In this document: piece by piece, positions 8,886 to 17,418 of the stretch | How positions within the stretch are numbered: the stretch's first letter is position 1 | Layout of the letters: the number at the start of each line of letters is the position of its first letter | NCBI GenBank assembly: GCA_038200435.1 | Contig: JBBPXY010000015.1 | Coordinates: 1 to 64,000, forward strand | Source: JBBPXY01 sp038200435 | GTDB lineage: Bacteria > Actinomycetota > Thermoleophilia > Solirubrobacterales > Solirubrobacteraceae | Direction: 5' to 3' | Length of the DNA stretch: 64,000 bases | The notes under the pieces: model-generated | The model's input: the letters and a program-made list of their open reading frames with translations, nothing else | The model's database searches: none | What the model was told of the DNA's origin: nothing | Program-made: the position numbers and the translations under genes

Positions 8886-10420
8886 TGTCGACACCGTCGG
8901 CGCGCGCCTCCTCCGGGCCCGCGGCTCTGGACGCGGCGCCCCGGACTCGTGACGGCTCGTCCCCCGCGTTCTCTGAGCGAGTGGCAGCGCTCGCCCGGCC
9001 GGCCACGCGGCGCGACGTCGCGTTCGTCGTCGTCGGCGTACTTGTCGTCGCGGCGCTCACGCTCGCGCTTCCGTCGACCCCGACCTATGACCCGTGGTCA
9101 TGGATCGTCTGGGGACGGGAGATCGTGCATGGCTCGCTCGACACGCACAGCGGACCGTCGTGGAAGCCCCTGCCCGTGTTGTTCACGACGGTCTTTGGTC
9201 TGGCCGGCGACGCCGCTCCCGACCTGTGGCTCCTGGTGGCGCGTGCGGGTGGTCTGCTCGCACTCGTGATGGTCTTCCGGCTCGCGGTGCGCCTGACCGA
9301 TCGCCGGGGCGCCCTCGTGGCGGGGCTCTTCGCGGTCTTCGCCCTCACGACGAGCACGGAGTTCGTACGCGGCTGCGCCCTGGGCAACTCGGAGGGGCTC
9401 CTCGTCGCCTTCGTCCTGTTCGCGATCGAGCGCCACGTCGACCGACACCCACGGCAGAGCTTCGCGCTGCTCTACGGTGCGGCGCTGCTGCGTCCCGAGA
9501 CGTGGCCCTTCCTCGGCCTTTACGGCCTGTGGCTGCTGCGCCGCGACCGGACCACGTGGAAGCTCGTCATCGGCCTCGGGCTGCTGTTGCCCGTGCTCTG
9601 GTTCGGGCCGGAGCTCTGGGGCTCGGGAGATCTGTTCCGCGCCGGGTCCCGGGCCTCCAACCCCAACCCGAATAGCCCCGCCTTCGCGAAGCACCCCGCC
9701 CTGCAGGTGCTGGAGAACGCCCGGCCCGTGCTGTTCACGCCCGCCAAGATCGGAGCGGTCCTCGCGCTGCTCCTCGGTCTCGTCACCGCGGCGCGCACGC
9801 GCCGCATGAACGTCTGGCTGTGGATCGCGCTGGCCGCCGCCGTGTGGACCGCGCTCGTCGCCGGGATGACCCAAGCCGGCTTCTCGGGCAACCAGCGATA
9901 CCTGCAGGTCGCCACCGGCGTCGTATGCGTGCTCGCGGGCACGGGATGGGGGTGGGCCGTGGCCAGAGCGGGCGACCTCGCCCGGCGCTACGGGCGGCCG
10001 CATCGCATGGCGGCCGCCGTGGTCGCCGCCGGGGTGCTCGTGCTCCTGTTCTCCTCGCCTTTCGCCTACCGCCGGATGCAAGCGCTTCACCGAGTGGAGA
10101 TCGCGCTGCACTTCCAAGCGATCGTCCGAGGCAGGCTCGAAGAAGGCATCACCCGGCTCGGCGGAGCGAAGGCGGTGCTGGCGTGCGGACATCCGTACAC
10201 CTCGGCCCTGCAGGTGCCGGTCGTCTCCTGGTATCTCAACGTCCCGGGCATCGACGTCGGCTTCCGCCCGCAGGCTCCCGGGATCACGATGGCGGTGAAG
10301 AACAACCGCCGGGCCCGCCGGCGACCCGTACCGCCCCCCGACTTCCTGCCGGTCGCCGCAAGCGGCCCGTGGCGGTTCACGGCGCACTGCGCACCGGGAA
10401 AGCAGCTCAGATCGGGGTAG
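8885..10420 (+). CDS. Polytopic GT-C-type glycosyltransferase-like protein (paralog B)
   Basis: A 511-residue protein. The GTG at 8885-8887 shares its first base with the upstream TAG. After a 45-residue Ala/Arg-rich N-terminus come about ten TM segments. It shares YDPWSWIVWGREI, WKPLPV, LRPETWPF and WTALVAGMT with paralog A at 2813, in the same order. A C-terminal soluble part carries ACGHPYTSALQVPVVSWYLN and ends soon after SGPWRFTAHC. An acidic pair in the first outer loop, as expected for a GT-C enzyme, is not obvious; the Asp in YDPW and the Glu in GREI are candidates. Function inferred only: transfer of a lipid-linked sugar onto a surface polymer. Confidence 0.75.
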   Translation: MSTPSARASSGPAALDAAPRTRDGSSPAFSERVAALARPATRRDVAFVVVGVLVVAALTLALPSTPTYDPWSWIVWGREIVHGSLDTHSGPSWKPLPVLFTTVFGLAGDAAPDLWLLVARAGGLLALVMVFRLAVRLTDRRGALVAGLFAVFALTTSTEFVRGCALGNSEGLLVAFVLFAIERHVDRHPRQSFALLYGAALLRPETWPFLGLYGLWLLRRDRTTWKLVIGLGLLLPVLWFGPELWGSGDLFRAGSRASNPNPNSPAFAKHPALQVLENARPVLFTPAKIGAVLALLLGLVTAARTRRMNVWLWIALAAAVWTALVAGMTQAGFSGNQRYLQVATGVVCVLAGTGWGWAVARAGDLARRYGRPHRMAAAVVAAGVLVLLFSSPFAYRRMQALHRVEIALHFQAIVRGRLEEGITRLGGAKAVLACGHPYTSALQVPVVSWYLNVPGIDVGFRPQAPGITMAVKNNRRARRRPVPPPDFLPVAASGPWRFTAHCAPGKQLRSG

Positions 10421-10443
10421 CACGCTCGAGCGGCCCTGTCGCT

Positions 10444-10521
10444 CCAGTGGACAGTGTGCCCGGTGGACAGAGCTAGGGACGGCTGACCCCATCCCTGTCC
10501 ACTGTCGACTGTCCACTGTCC
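10444..10521. repeat. Intergenic inverted/direct repeats of TGGACAG / CTGTCCA
   Basis: Between the GT at 8885 and the GT39 gene, CCAGTGGACAGTG and GGTGGACAG (about 10445-10470) are followed by CTGTCCACTG and CTGTCCACTGTCC (about 10494-10521). The two halves are complementary and each contains an internal repeat, so alternative hairpins can form. No U-tract follows. It may be a terminator-like structure or a tandem operator. Confidence 0.5.
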
Positions 10522-10574
10522 GCTTCTTTCGCTAACGCAAATCGCCCAAACCGGCAGTTATCCTCAGCTTCCGC

Positions 10575-12131
10575 ATGGCCACCGTCGCTGCTCGCCGCCT
10601 TCCCGCGGTGCCCCGTGTGCGCATCGAGGGACGAGTACCGATCATCCTGCTGGTCGCAGGGCTCACGCTCGTCTCGCTCTTTGTGCGCTCCCGGGTCATC
10701 ACCGGCTCGTTCTGGATGGACGAGGGACTGTCCGTGGGCATCGCCTCGCACGGGTTCTTCGACATTCCGGGCGTCCTGCACCAGGACGGTTCGCCGCCGC
10801 TCTACTACATGCTGCTCCACCTCTGGATGGGCGCCTTCGGCCGCTCCGAGGCCACGACGCACGGACTTTCGCTCCTGTTCGCGATCCTCACGATCCCGAG
10901 CGCGCTCTGGGCGGGCTGGAGCCTCTTCGGCCGCCGCGCGGGCATCATCGGCGCCGTCCTCGCGGCGCTCAACCCGTTCCTCACCGCCTACGCCCAGGAG
11001 ACGCGGATGTACTCGCTCATGGCGCTCCTGGCCCTGCTCACGTCGGCCTGCCTCGTGCACGTCTATGTCTTCGGGCGCCGCAAGTACATCCCGTTCTTCG
11101 CTGTCGGCCTCGCCGCAATGCTCTACACGCACGGCTGGGGGATCTTCTTCGGCCTGGGTGCCGCCGTGTCGGTGGCCGCGCTCTGGTTCAAGTCCGAAGA
11201 TCGCCGCGCGATCGGCCGCGATTTCCTGCTCGGCTTCGGCGGAGCCGCGCTCCTCTTCCTCCCGTGGTTGCCGACGCTACTTTTCCAGGCGGCCCACACG
11301 GGCGCACCCTGGGGCCATGCTCCCCGGTTCGGCGTTGTCGTGCAGTTCTCGCGCGGCCTGCTCGGAGGAGACCGCGCCGCGGTAGCGCTTCTGCTCGCTG
11401 CCGGTGTGGGCATCGCCGGCGTCGTCAGTGCGCGCCGGGCAGATCAGACGCGGGCCACGCGCACGCTTGCCATCGCGATCGTCGGAACGCTCGCTGTGGC
11501 TTGGGTGCTCTCGCAGATCAGCCCGGCCTGGACGGTGCGCTACTTCGCGGCCGTGCTCGGCCCGGTGCTTCTGATCGCGGCCCTGGGCCTCGCCAACGCC
11601 GGCCGTCTCGGCCTAGTTGCGCTCGGCCTCGTCGCGCTCTTCTGGATCAACCCGAAGGGCTACACGTCGAGCTACAAGAGCGACGTGCGCGACATCGGAG
11701 CCAACCTGCGCCCGTTCCTGCACCCCGGCGACCTCGTGATCGTCGCCCAGCCCGAGCAGGTGCCGGTCGTCAACTACTACATGCCGGCGGGCCTTCGTTA
11801 CGCCAGCACCATCGGGCCCGTCAGCGATCCGCGTTACATGGATTGGCGCGACTCGCTCGACCGCATCAAGGCGGCTCATCCGCCCCAAGTCCTGCCGCCT
11901 TTGATTGCTAGCCTTAAGCCCGGCCAGCGAGTGGTTCTGGTGCGTCCGATCACGGACGGGATCTACAACTGGACCGCTCCGTGGACTCTCCTGGTCCGCC
12001 GCCGCTCCGCGCAGTGGAGCCAGATGCTCGCGACGGACCCGACCTTGAAGCGCACGGTCACCGCGCCGCAGTTCTACAAGCCGGCTGCGACCGTCGGCAA
12101 CAGCGCGGTGCTGTACACCAAGACCGCCTGA
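10575..12131 (+). CDS. Glycosyltransferase family 39 / ArnT-like membrane protein
   Basis: A 518-residue polytopic protein. The first TM helix (about residues 22-38) is followed by SFWMDEGLSVGIASHG, in which Asp49-Glu50 is the acidic pair at the catalytic site of PMT/GT39 enzymes. The next conserved block, HQDGSPPLYYMLLHLWM, is typical of bacterial ArnT/GT39 proteins. Ten or more TM segments follow, then a C-terminal extracytoplasmic domain starting near ANLRPFLHPGDLVIVAQPEQ. The ATG start sits before an Arg-rich leader. The enzyme should use a polyprenyl-phosphate sugar donor. It precedes the flavoprotein gene by 57 bp. Confidence 0.85.
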   Translation: MATVAARRLPAVPRVRIEGRVPIILLVAGLTLVSLFVRSRVITGSFWMDEGLSVGIASHGFFDIPGVLHQDGSPPLYYMLLHLWMGAFGRSEATTHGLSLLFAILTIPSALWAGWSLFGRRAGIIGAVLAALNPFLTAYAQETRMYSLMALLALLTSACLVHVYVFGRRKYIPFFAVGLAAMLYTHGWGIFFGLGAAVSVAALWFKSEDRRAIGRDFLLGFGGAALLFLPWLPTLLFQAAHTGAPWGHAPRFGVVVQFSRGLLGGDRAAVALLLAAGVGIAGVVSARRADQTRATRTLAIAIVGTLAVAWVLSQISPAWTVRYFAAVLGPVLLIAALGLANAGRLGLVALGLVALFWINPKGYTSSYKSDVRDIGANLRPFLHPGDLVIVAQPEQVPVVNYYMPAGLRYASTIGPVSDPRYMDWRDSLDRIKAAHPPQVLPPLIASLKPGQRVVLVRPITDGIYNWTAPWTLLVRRRSAQWSQMLATDPTLKRTVTAPQFYKPAATVGNSAVLYTKTA

Positions 12132-12156
12132 CGCACCGCACCGCACCGCACCGCCT
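12132..12156. repeat. Short tandem repeat of CGCAC
   Basis: Four to five copies of the pentamer CGCAC follow the GT39 stop. It is a simple-sequence tract in the 57-bp gap before the flavoprotein gene. No function is evident. Confidence 0.6.
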
Positions 12157-12188
12157 CCCGCAAGCGACGATTAGGACACGACACGCAC

Positions 12189-13709
12189 ATGACTACCGAG
12201 AACGGAACCACTCCTGCCTCCGGCGACCATCCCGTTGTCGTGCTCGGTGGCGGCCCGGCGGGCCTGACGGCCGGCTATGAGCTGGCCAAGCGCGGCCGCC
12301 CCGTGATCGTCCTCGAGAGCCAGGATCAGCTCGGCGGCCTGGCGCGCACCGAGGAGCGCGACGGCTACCGCTTCGACCTCGGCGGCCACCGCTTCTTCAC
12401 CAAGGCCAAGGAGGTCGAGGCCCTGTGGGACGAGATCATGTCCCACGCCAGCGCGAAGAGTGGCCGTGAGGAATGGCTGCTGCGCCCGCGCCAGTCGCGC
12501 ATCTACTGGAACAAGAAGTTCCTCGACTACCCGCTTCAGGGCATGGACGTGATCAAGAAGCTCGGCCCGATCGAGCTCACGCGCGCGTTCCTCTCCTACC
12601 TGTGGGCGCAGGTCAAGCCCAAGGGGCCTGAGGACACGTTCGAGCAGTGGGTCTCCAACCGTTTCGGGCGCCGCCTGTTCAACCTGTTCTTCAAGTCCTA
12701 CACCGAGAAGGTGTGGGGCGTCTCCACTTCGGAGATCCGGGCCGAGTGGGCCGCGCAGCGCATCAAGGGCCTCTCCTTCATCTCGGCGGCCAAGGCGGCC
12801 TTCTTCGGGAACAAGGGCGAGATCAAGTCGCTGATCTCCGAGTTCAAGTACCCGCGCTACGGCCCCGGTCAGATGTGGGAGCAGATGGCCTCCGACATCA
12901 CCGAGATGGGCGGCGAGGTGCGGATGAACGCACCGGTCACCGGCCTGAAGATCGAGGGTGGGAAGGTCATCGGGGTCGAGACGCCGCAGGGCGTCCTCGA
13001 GGCCTCGCACGTGATCTCGTCACTGCCGCTGCGTACCACGGTGGGCATCGCCCAGCCGGCGGCTGACGCCTCGGTGCAGTCGGCGGCGCGTGGCCTGCGC
13101 TACCGCGACTTCCTCACGGTCTCGCTCGTGATCGACGGGGAGGACCTCTTCCCCGACAACTGGATCTACATCCACGAGCCCGAGGTCACGGTAGGTCGCA
13201 TCCAGAACTTCAAGTCCTGGAGCCCGGACATGGTCCCGCCCGGTGTGAACAAGGCCAGTGTCGGCCTCGAGTTCTTCGCCTTCGAAGGCGACGAGCTGTG
13301 GAACATGGCCGACGACGATCTCGTCGAGCTGGCCAAGCGCGAGCTCGAGGAGCTCGGCCTCGCGCGGGCCGACCGGGTCGAGCGGGGCTTCGTGGTGCGC
13401 GTGCACAAGGCCTACCCGATGTACGACGCCGACTACTCCGAGCGGGTCGACACGATCCGCGCCTGGCTCGAGGGCATCGACAACATCACGCAGGTCGGGC
13501 GCAACGGACTCCACCGGTACAACAACTCCGACCACTCGATGCTCAGCTCGCTGCGCGCCGTCGACAACCTCGTGGACGGCACCAAGCACGACATCTGGGC
13601 CGTGAACGCCGAGAGCGCGTACCACGAGGAGGACACGCCCGACGAGCAGCCCTACATCGAGGCGCCTGAGACGAAGGCGATGGAGAGTCCCCTGGCCAGC
13701 GACGTCTGA
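12189..13709 (+). CDS. FAD-dependent oxidoreductase, UDP-galactopyranose-mutase/protoporphyrinogen-oxidase-like
   Basis: A 506-residue soluble flavoprotein. The Rossmann FAD motif [20 protein letters not shown] lies at about residues 14-33, followed by the E-x7-GG segment ([12 protein letters not shown]) and the [13 protein letters not shown] motif. RHY-like residues and a C-terminal FAD-contacting region ([16 protein letters not shown]) are present. Its closest general architecture is the UDP-galactopyranose mutase/amine-oxidase group found in polysaccharide loci. A sugar-nucleotide mutase or lipid-linked substrate is inferred from context only. The upstream leader carries AGGACACGAC, repeated before the gene at 13812, which may serve as the ribosome-binding region. 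Confidence 0.8.
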   Translation: MTTENGTTPASGDHPVVVLGGGPAGLTAGYELAKRGRPVIVLESQDQLGGLARTEERDGYRFDLGGHRFFTKAKEVEALWDEIMSHASAKSGREEWLLRPRQSRIYWNKKFLDYPLQGMDVIKKLGPIELTRAFLSYLWAQVKPKGPEDTFEQWVSNRFGRRLFNLFFKSYTEKVWGVSTSEIRAEWAAQRIKGLSFISAAKAAFFGNKGEIKSLISEFKYPRYGPGQMWEQMASDITEMGGEVRMNAPVTGLKIEGGKVIGVETPQGVLEASHVISSLPLRTTVGIAQPAADASVQSAARGLRYRDFLTVSLVIDGEDLFPDNWIYIHEPEVTVGRIQNFKSWSPDMVPPGVNKASVGLEFFAFEGDELWNMADDDLVELAKRELEELGLARADRVERGFVVRVHKAYPMYDADYSERVDTIRAWLEGIDNITQVGRNGLHRYNNSDHSMLSSLRAVDNLVDGTKHDIWAVNAESAYHEEDTPDEQPYIEAPETKAMESPLASDV

Positions 13710-13725
13710 CGGAGTTCGGACGCGA

Positions 13726-13798
13726 GGGCCGGTAGCTCAGTGGCAGAGCGCCGTACTCTTGGTACGGAAGACCCGTGGTTCGATCCCCGGCTGGCCCA
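13726..13798 (+). tRNA. tRNA-Lys (anticodon CTT) with a bulged or inserted base in the T-stem
   Basis: The acceptor arm GGGCCGG/CTGGCCC pairs over 7 bp (one G-U). The D-arm GCTC/GAGC and anticodon arm CCGTA-CTCTTGG-TACGG are intact, giving anticodon CTT. In the T-arm the 5' strand reads CCGTGG and the 3' strand CCCGG. Pairing is perfect (CCGGG/CCCGG) only if T13776 is bulged out. Without the bulge two of five T-stem pairs fail. CCA is not encoded. The extra T may be a sequencing error or a real unusual tRNA. Confidence 0.85.
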
Positions 13799-13811
13799 TC
13801 TAGGACACGAC

Positions 13812-14165
13812 ATGACTGACGACCCACACGACACCCTGGCCGCCGAGGCCTTTGCCATACCGGCGCCCGACGCGCACTCGGCCGCGGCGGTACCGCACAA
13901 CCCGCTCGAGCCCGCGCACGACACGCTGGCCGCGGATGAGTTCGCCATTCCTGCGCCGGATCCGCGCTCAGCAGCTGCGGTTCCGCATAATCCGCTCGAA
14001 GCTCCGCACGACACTCTGGCCGCGGACGAGTTCGCGATCCCGGCGCCCTCTCCGGTGACGCCGAGCACTCCGTCGGTGGGCCGGCGCCGTGCAGGCGCCG
14101 CGCCGCTGCCCGTCGCGGCTCTCGCGCTGGCGGCGTGGGCGCTCGCGCGGCATCGCGCGCGCTGA
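13812..14165 (+). CDS. Small protein with three 30-residue repeats and a C-terminal TM segment
   Basis: A 117-residue protein whose ATG lies just after the tRNA, with the same AGGACACGAC leader as the flavoprotein gene. Three consecutive 30-residue units begin at His6, His36 and His66, each reading approximately HDTLAAxEFAIPAPDxxSAA. The linker AVPHNPLE occurs in the first two units. The third unit leads into a Pro/Ser linker, an Arg cluster and a hydrophobic helix (LPVAALALAAWALA), then a basic tail. The result looks like a tail-anchored protein with an acidic repeat region. I do not recognise a named family. Confidence 0.7.
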   Translation: MTDDPHDTLAAEAFAIPAPDAHSAAAVPHNPLEPAHDTLAADEFAIPAPDPRSAAAVPHNPLEAPHDTLAADEFAIPAPSPVTPSTPSVGRRRAGAAPLPVAALALAAWALARHRAR

Positions 14166-14259
14166 CGTCTGCTCGCGCCTGACAGGGGATACAAAGTTCC
14201 ACTCCTCCAGCCCCCCTTCCTAGATCCGAGCCCTCCACCGCGCTCGGAGCGCGAAGCGT

Positions 14260-15637
14260 CTACCGCACCACGGGCAGCCGGACGGCGACCCGTGACAACG
14301 AGACCAGTCCGCTCGAACGCTGCGGCGCGTACACGTTCGTGCCCGCGATCACCTGCAACTTGAGCTGGGTGCCCGCCGCCGCCGAGAACGCGACGGGCTC
14401 GAGGGGCCGACGGATCGTGTGCGGGTGTCCGTCGAGTGTCACGGGGATCGGCGTGACCTGGTTGCCCAGCACCAGCCCGCTCGCCGGATCGACCAGCTGC
14501 GCGAACAGCCGCGTGACGCCCGGTGCGGCGGTGCCCGAGTAGGAGAGGGCGAAGCCGGGGGTGCCGACGATCCGGACAGTCCTCGACGGACGGTCGATCG
14601 GTATCGACACCGCCGTCGCGGCAGGGCCGGCGGCAATGGCGGCGCCCGAGGTCTGGCCGGGGGAGAGGGCGAGCGTGCCGGTCCCGAGTCCCGTCAGCGA
14701 GGCGCCGTAGCGCAGCGGGTAGTCGCCGCCGAAGCGCCAGGCTCCCGTCTGGTCGACCCACTCGAAGCGCGGGCCCGTGTTCACGCGCCGGTTGCGCTTG
14801 AGGTAGCGGTCAAACCAAGCCAACGTGTCCTTCTGAAGGTGCCCGGCCTTGCCCGCCTTGGTCAGGCACACGCCGTGACCGCCGCAGAACCACAGCATCT
14901 TCACCGGCACGTGGTTCTTTCGCAGGATCGTGTAGTTCTCGATCGCCTCGCGCAGGGTGAAGAGGGTGTCGGCCGTGCCTTGAGTGAGGAGCGTCGGGAT
15001 GCGGATCTTGTGCACGAGCGCGCCCGGGCCGCGGGACTCGAACCACTTGACGTCCTCGGGCGGCACTGTGCCGGTGGCCGTGCCGTTCGTGAACGCATCC
15101 CGGATGTGCGGATCCTGATCGCCCATCTGCACGCCCGCCGGGTCGCCGCCCAGTCCGGACCCGAACGAGCTCGCCTCGCCGGCGCCCACGAGCGCGTTGA
15201 TCCATCCCGACTTGAACGTCTGGTCCTTGTAGAGGCTCGAGAGGAGGTGGTGCCACGCGATGTCGGGCACGATCGCGTCGATGCGCCGGTCGACCCCGGC
15301 GCTGACGAGCGGGATACCGCCGCCGTAGGAGGCCGCCCGCCATCCCGAGCCTCGGGTCGCCTCGGTGATCGAGCTGCGCCTCGCGCTGCTTGGCCACAAA
15401 GGAGATGAGCGCCTTCACGTCGCGCCCCTCGGTTTGCGGCCCGTCGACCATGACCTTGCCGCCCGAGTCACCGAACCCTCGGGCGTCCCAGGTGAGCACG
15501 TTGTACCCGCGCCTGCGCAGAGGCCCGACGCCGATCTGGCCGAACAGCTCCTCGGAGGAGGAGCTCTCGCTGGTGTCGCGGCTCTGCCCGTATCCATGCC
15601 CGACGAGAACGGTCGGAGCGCGGTGATGCGGGCGCAA
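14260..15637 (-). pseudogene. CocE/NonD-type (X-Pro dipeptidyl peptidase S15) hydrolase, frameshifted and N-terminally short
   Basis: Two minus-strand frames together make one S15/CocE alpha/beta hydrolase. The first (from a TTG at 15637) encodes PTVLVGHGYGQSRD, the oxyanion region YNVLTWDARGFGDSGG and ALISFVAKQREAQLD. The second, ending at 14260, begins at the nucleophile elbow (ASYGGG) and continues through IRIPTLLTQGTADTLF (Asp region) and FCGGHGVCL (His region) to the C-terminal jelly-roll domain. The frames meet at 15331-15340, where the reverse strand reads GGGCGGCC. Removing one base restores GMAGASYGGG. No signal peptide or usual upstream strand is present, because a stop lies just upstream of the TTG. 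Either a decaying gene or a one-base error. Confidence 0.75.
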
Positions 15638-15670
15638 CCCCGCCGCTGGGAAGAACGAGTAGACGAGACC

Positions 15671-15699
15671 CTAAGCAGCCGGGCCGACCCGGTCGATAA
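15671..15699 (+). promoter_or_regulatory. Sigma-28-like promoter of the diguanylate cyclase gene
   Basis: CTAAG (15671-15675), 17 bp, then TCGATAA (15693-15699), close to the sigma-D/WhiG consensus CTAAA-N16-CCGATAT. The ATG of the GGDEF gene follows 7 bp later, so the transcript would be leaderless or nearly so. The same pattern occurs before five pilus transcription units. Confidence 0.6.
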
Positions 15700-15706
15700 G
15701 AGTCAT

Positions 15707-16753
15707 ATGGAGCTGCGTACACGATCATGGCTGTGCCGCGAAGAGCTCGACCGCGAGCGACTTCTCGACATGGAGCAGCGCCTGGGCCCGCGCCGGGTTG
15801 CCTCGATGGCGATTCTCGGCGTCGCGTTGATCGCGACGGGACCTTGGCTTGGCTACTGGACGATCATTCCGCTCCTGGGCTCGGGGTTGTTCTTCGCTGT
15901 CATGAGCCGTGGCACCGCGCAGGCATCTCGCCCCGAGTACCGGATGGCCGCCGCATGGGTCGGCGCCCAGCTCGCCATCGCCGGCAGTGTCGCGCTGACG
16001 GGCGGGCCCCGCAGTCCGGCTGTCAGCTGGCTCGTCATCCCCGTCATCACTCTGGGAGCCCGCTTCAGTGGCCGCGGCGTTTCCGCTGGCGTAGGTCTGA
16101 CCGCAGTGCTCATCGGCGCCACGACCCTGGGCGTCGACTCCACGTGGGTTTGGCATCACCCGGCCGACATGATCTTCCCCTTGGCGATGCTGGCCGCGAT
16201 GGCCGTGCTGTCGACGGCTCTGATGGGCTCCGACCTCGCGCACCGCAGCGCGTCGATCATCGACCCGCTGACGAGCATGCTCAATCGCGCGTCGCTAAAC
16301 GCGCGCGCCGCAGAGCTCACGGCCCAGGCCGGGATCGTGCAGCAGCCGATCGGATTGCTGGTCGGCGATCTCGACTGCTTCAAATCGATCAACGACACGC
16401 ACGGTCACGCGATCGGCGACGCCGTGCTTCGCGACGTGGCCTACCGGATCCGCCGCGAGCTGCACGCCTACGACCTTGCCTACCGCATCGGAGGCGAGGA
16501 GTTCGTCGTGCTCATGCCGGGAGCCGGCGCGGGGCGCTCGGCCGAGGTCGCGGAGAACCTGCGCCTAGCCGTGGCCGCCGAGGAGGTGGCCGGGATCGCC
16601 GTGACGATGTCGTTCGGCGTGGCCGCCGCTCCCCCAGGAACCTTCGACTACGCCGAGACGTTCGCCGCCGCCGATGCCGCGCTGTACGAGGCGAAAGCGC
16701 GCGGTCGCGACCAGGTTGTAGGCGCGAGCCTGCCGGCCGTCGCTGTCGCCTAA
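15707..16753 (+). CDS. Membrane-bound diguanylate cyclase (GGDEF)
   Basis: A 348-residue protein. Residues 1-175 hold a cytosolic N-terminal stretch and about five TM helices with no recognisable ligand domain. The GGDEF domain follows: DPLTSMLNRASL, the DxD-like metal region GDLDCFKSINDTHGHAIGD and the active site RIGGEEFVVLM (GGEEF, a functional variant). The inhibitory I-site position reads HAYD rather than RxxD, so product inhibition is probably absent. It makes c-di-GMP from two GTP at the membrane. The ATG at 15707 was chosen because the sigma-28-like promoter lies directly upstream. It is the only GGDEF protein seen here and a natural source for the pilA riboswitch ligand. Confidence 0.9.
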   Translation: MELRTRSWLCREELDRERLLDMEQRLGPRRVASMAILGVALIATGPWLGYWTIIPLLGSGLFFAVMSRGTAQASRPEYRMAAAWVGAQLAIAGSVALTGGPRSPAVSWLVIPVITLGARFSGRGVSAGVGLTAVLIGATTLGVDSTWVWHHPADMIFPLAMLAAMAVLSTALMGSDLAHRSASIIDPLTSMLNRASLNARAAELTAQAGIVQQPIGLLVGDLDCFKSINDTHGHAIGDAVLRDVAYRIRRELHAYDLAYRIGGEEFVVLMPGAGAGRSAEVAENLRLAVAAEEVAGIAVTMSFGVAAAPPGTFDYAETFAAADAALYEAKARGRDQVVGASLPAVAVA

Positions 16754-16759
16754 CCGGAG

Positions 16760-17107
16760 TCAGCTCGCCGGTGGGCCGGCACTCAGACCGAACGGGCTGC
16801 CCTCGGAATCGCGGCACACCGCGAATCGCTCTCCCGGGTGGATGAGCGTTCCGCCCAGGGCCGTGACGCGCTCGAGCGCCGCCGGCAGGTTGGCCACCGC
16901 GAAGTAGGGGAGGGAGAAGCGATCGCCCGGTCCCGCGCCGCGCGCGTGTACGCCGAGGGCTGACCCTTCGTCGCCGGCCTGCCAGCCCTCGCCTTGCTCC
17001 GAGCTCCGCTCACGCAGCTCGACGCCGAGCAGTCCTTCCCAGAAACGCCGGGCGCGCTCCGGATCGTCGGCCGGGAACTCGACGAGCGCGCGGGGTGCGC
17101 CGCTCAT
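16760..17107 (-). CDS. VOC-family (glyoxalase/bleomycin-resistance fold) protein
   Basis: A 115-residue one-module VOC protein. It starts PRALVEFPADDPERARRFWEGLLG, typical of the beta-alpha-beta-beta-beta unit, and ends CRDSEGSPFGLSAG, the DPEGNxxxL-like closing strand. Metal-ligand positions are only partly conserved, so an enzyme activity cannot be assigned. Its ATG overlaps the stop of the upstream GST-like gene (ATGA), so the two form an operon. It converges on the GGDEF gene with 6 bp between stops. Confidence 0.8.
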   Translation of the reverse strand: MSGAPRALVEFPADDPERARRFWEGLLGVELRERSSEQGEGWQAGDEGSALGVHARGAGPGDRFSLPYFAVANLPAALERVTALGGTLIHPGERFAVCRDSEGSPFGLSAGPPAS

Positions 17108-17397
17108 ACCGCTGGACTGTTGTCCCGCGCCCAGGCTTTGATGTCGCCAGATCCCGAGATCGTCTTGCCGTCGCCGAGTGCGAGCACCGGCAGCTTCTCC
17201 TGCCCGCTCATCTCCTTCAGCTTGGGGCGCTTGCCTTTCGTGAAGAGGCCGAGCGGCTTGTTCTTATCAAACACGACAGTCTCGTACGTGTGCCCAGCCG
17301 CGTCGAGTGCGTCGTGCACCTGGCGGCAGGGATGCAGTTTCGGCCCGGAGCGGTCGAGGTGGCACGTGTAGAGAGTGAGTTTGTCGGGCATGGCCAT
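17104..17397 (-). CDS. Glutathione S-transferase N-terminal/glutaredoxin-like protein
   Basis: A 97-residue thioredoxin-fold protein, starting at the ATG at 17395-17397 or the second ATG six bases later. It begins LTLYTC, has a HPCRQVHDALDAAGH helix and the cis-Pro segment KLPVLALGDGKTISGSGDI that binds the glutathione/thiol gamma-Glu in GST-N domains. The helical C-terminal GST domain is absent. CHLDRSGPKLHPC places two Cys residues 11 apart rather than in a CxxC. It forms an operon with the VOC gene. Its start is only 10-22 bp from the divergent RibD-like gene. Confidence 0.75.
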   Translation of the reverse strand: MAMPDKLTLYTCHLDRSGPKLHPCRQVHDALDAAGHTYETVVFDKNKPLGLFTKGKRPKLKEMSGQEKLPVLALGDGKTISGSGDIKAWARDNSPAV

Positions 17398-17418
17398 GAC
17401 CCTATCGTGCGGGTCAGG

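Noticed and set aside
12132..12156. CGCAC repeats as a CRISPR-like or attachment element
   Set aside because: It is a simple pentamer run without spacers or flanking duplication. No CRISPR array was seen anywhere in the window.
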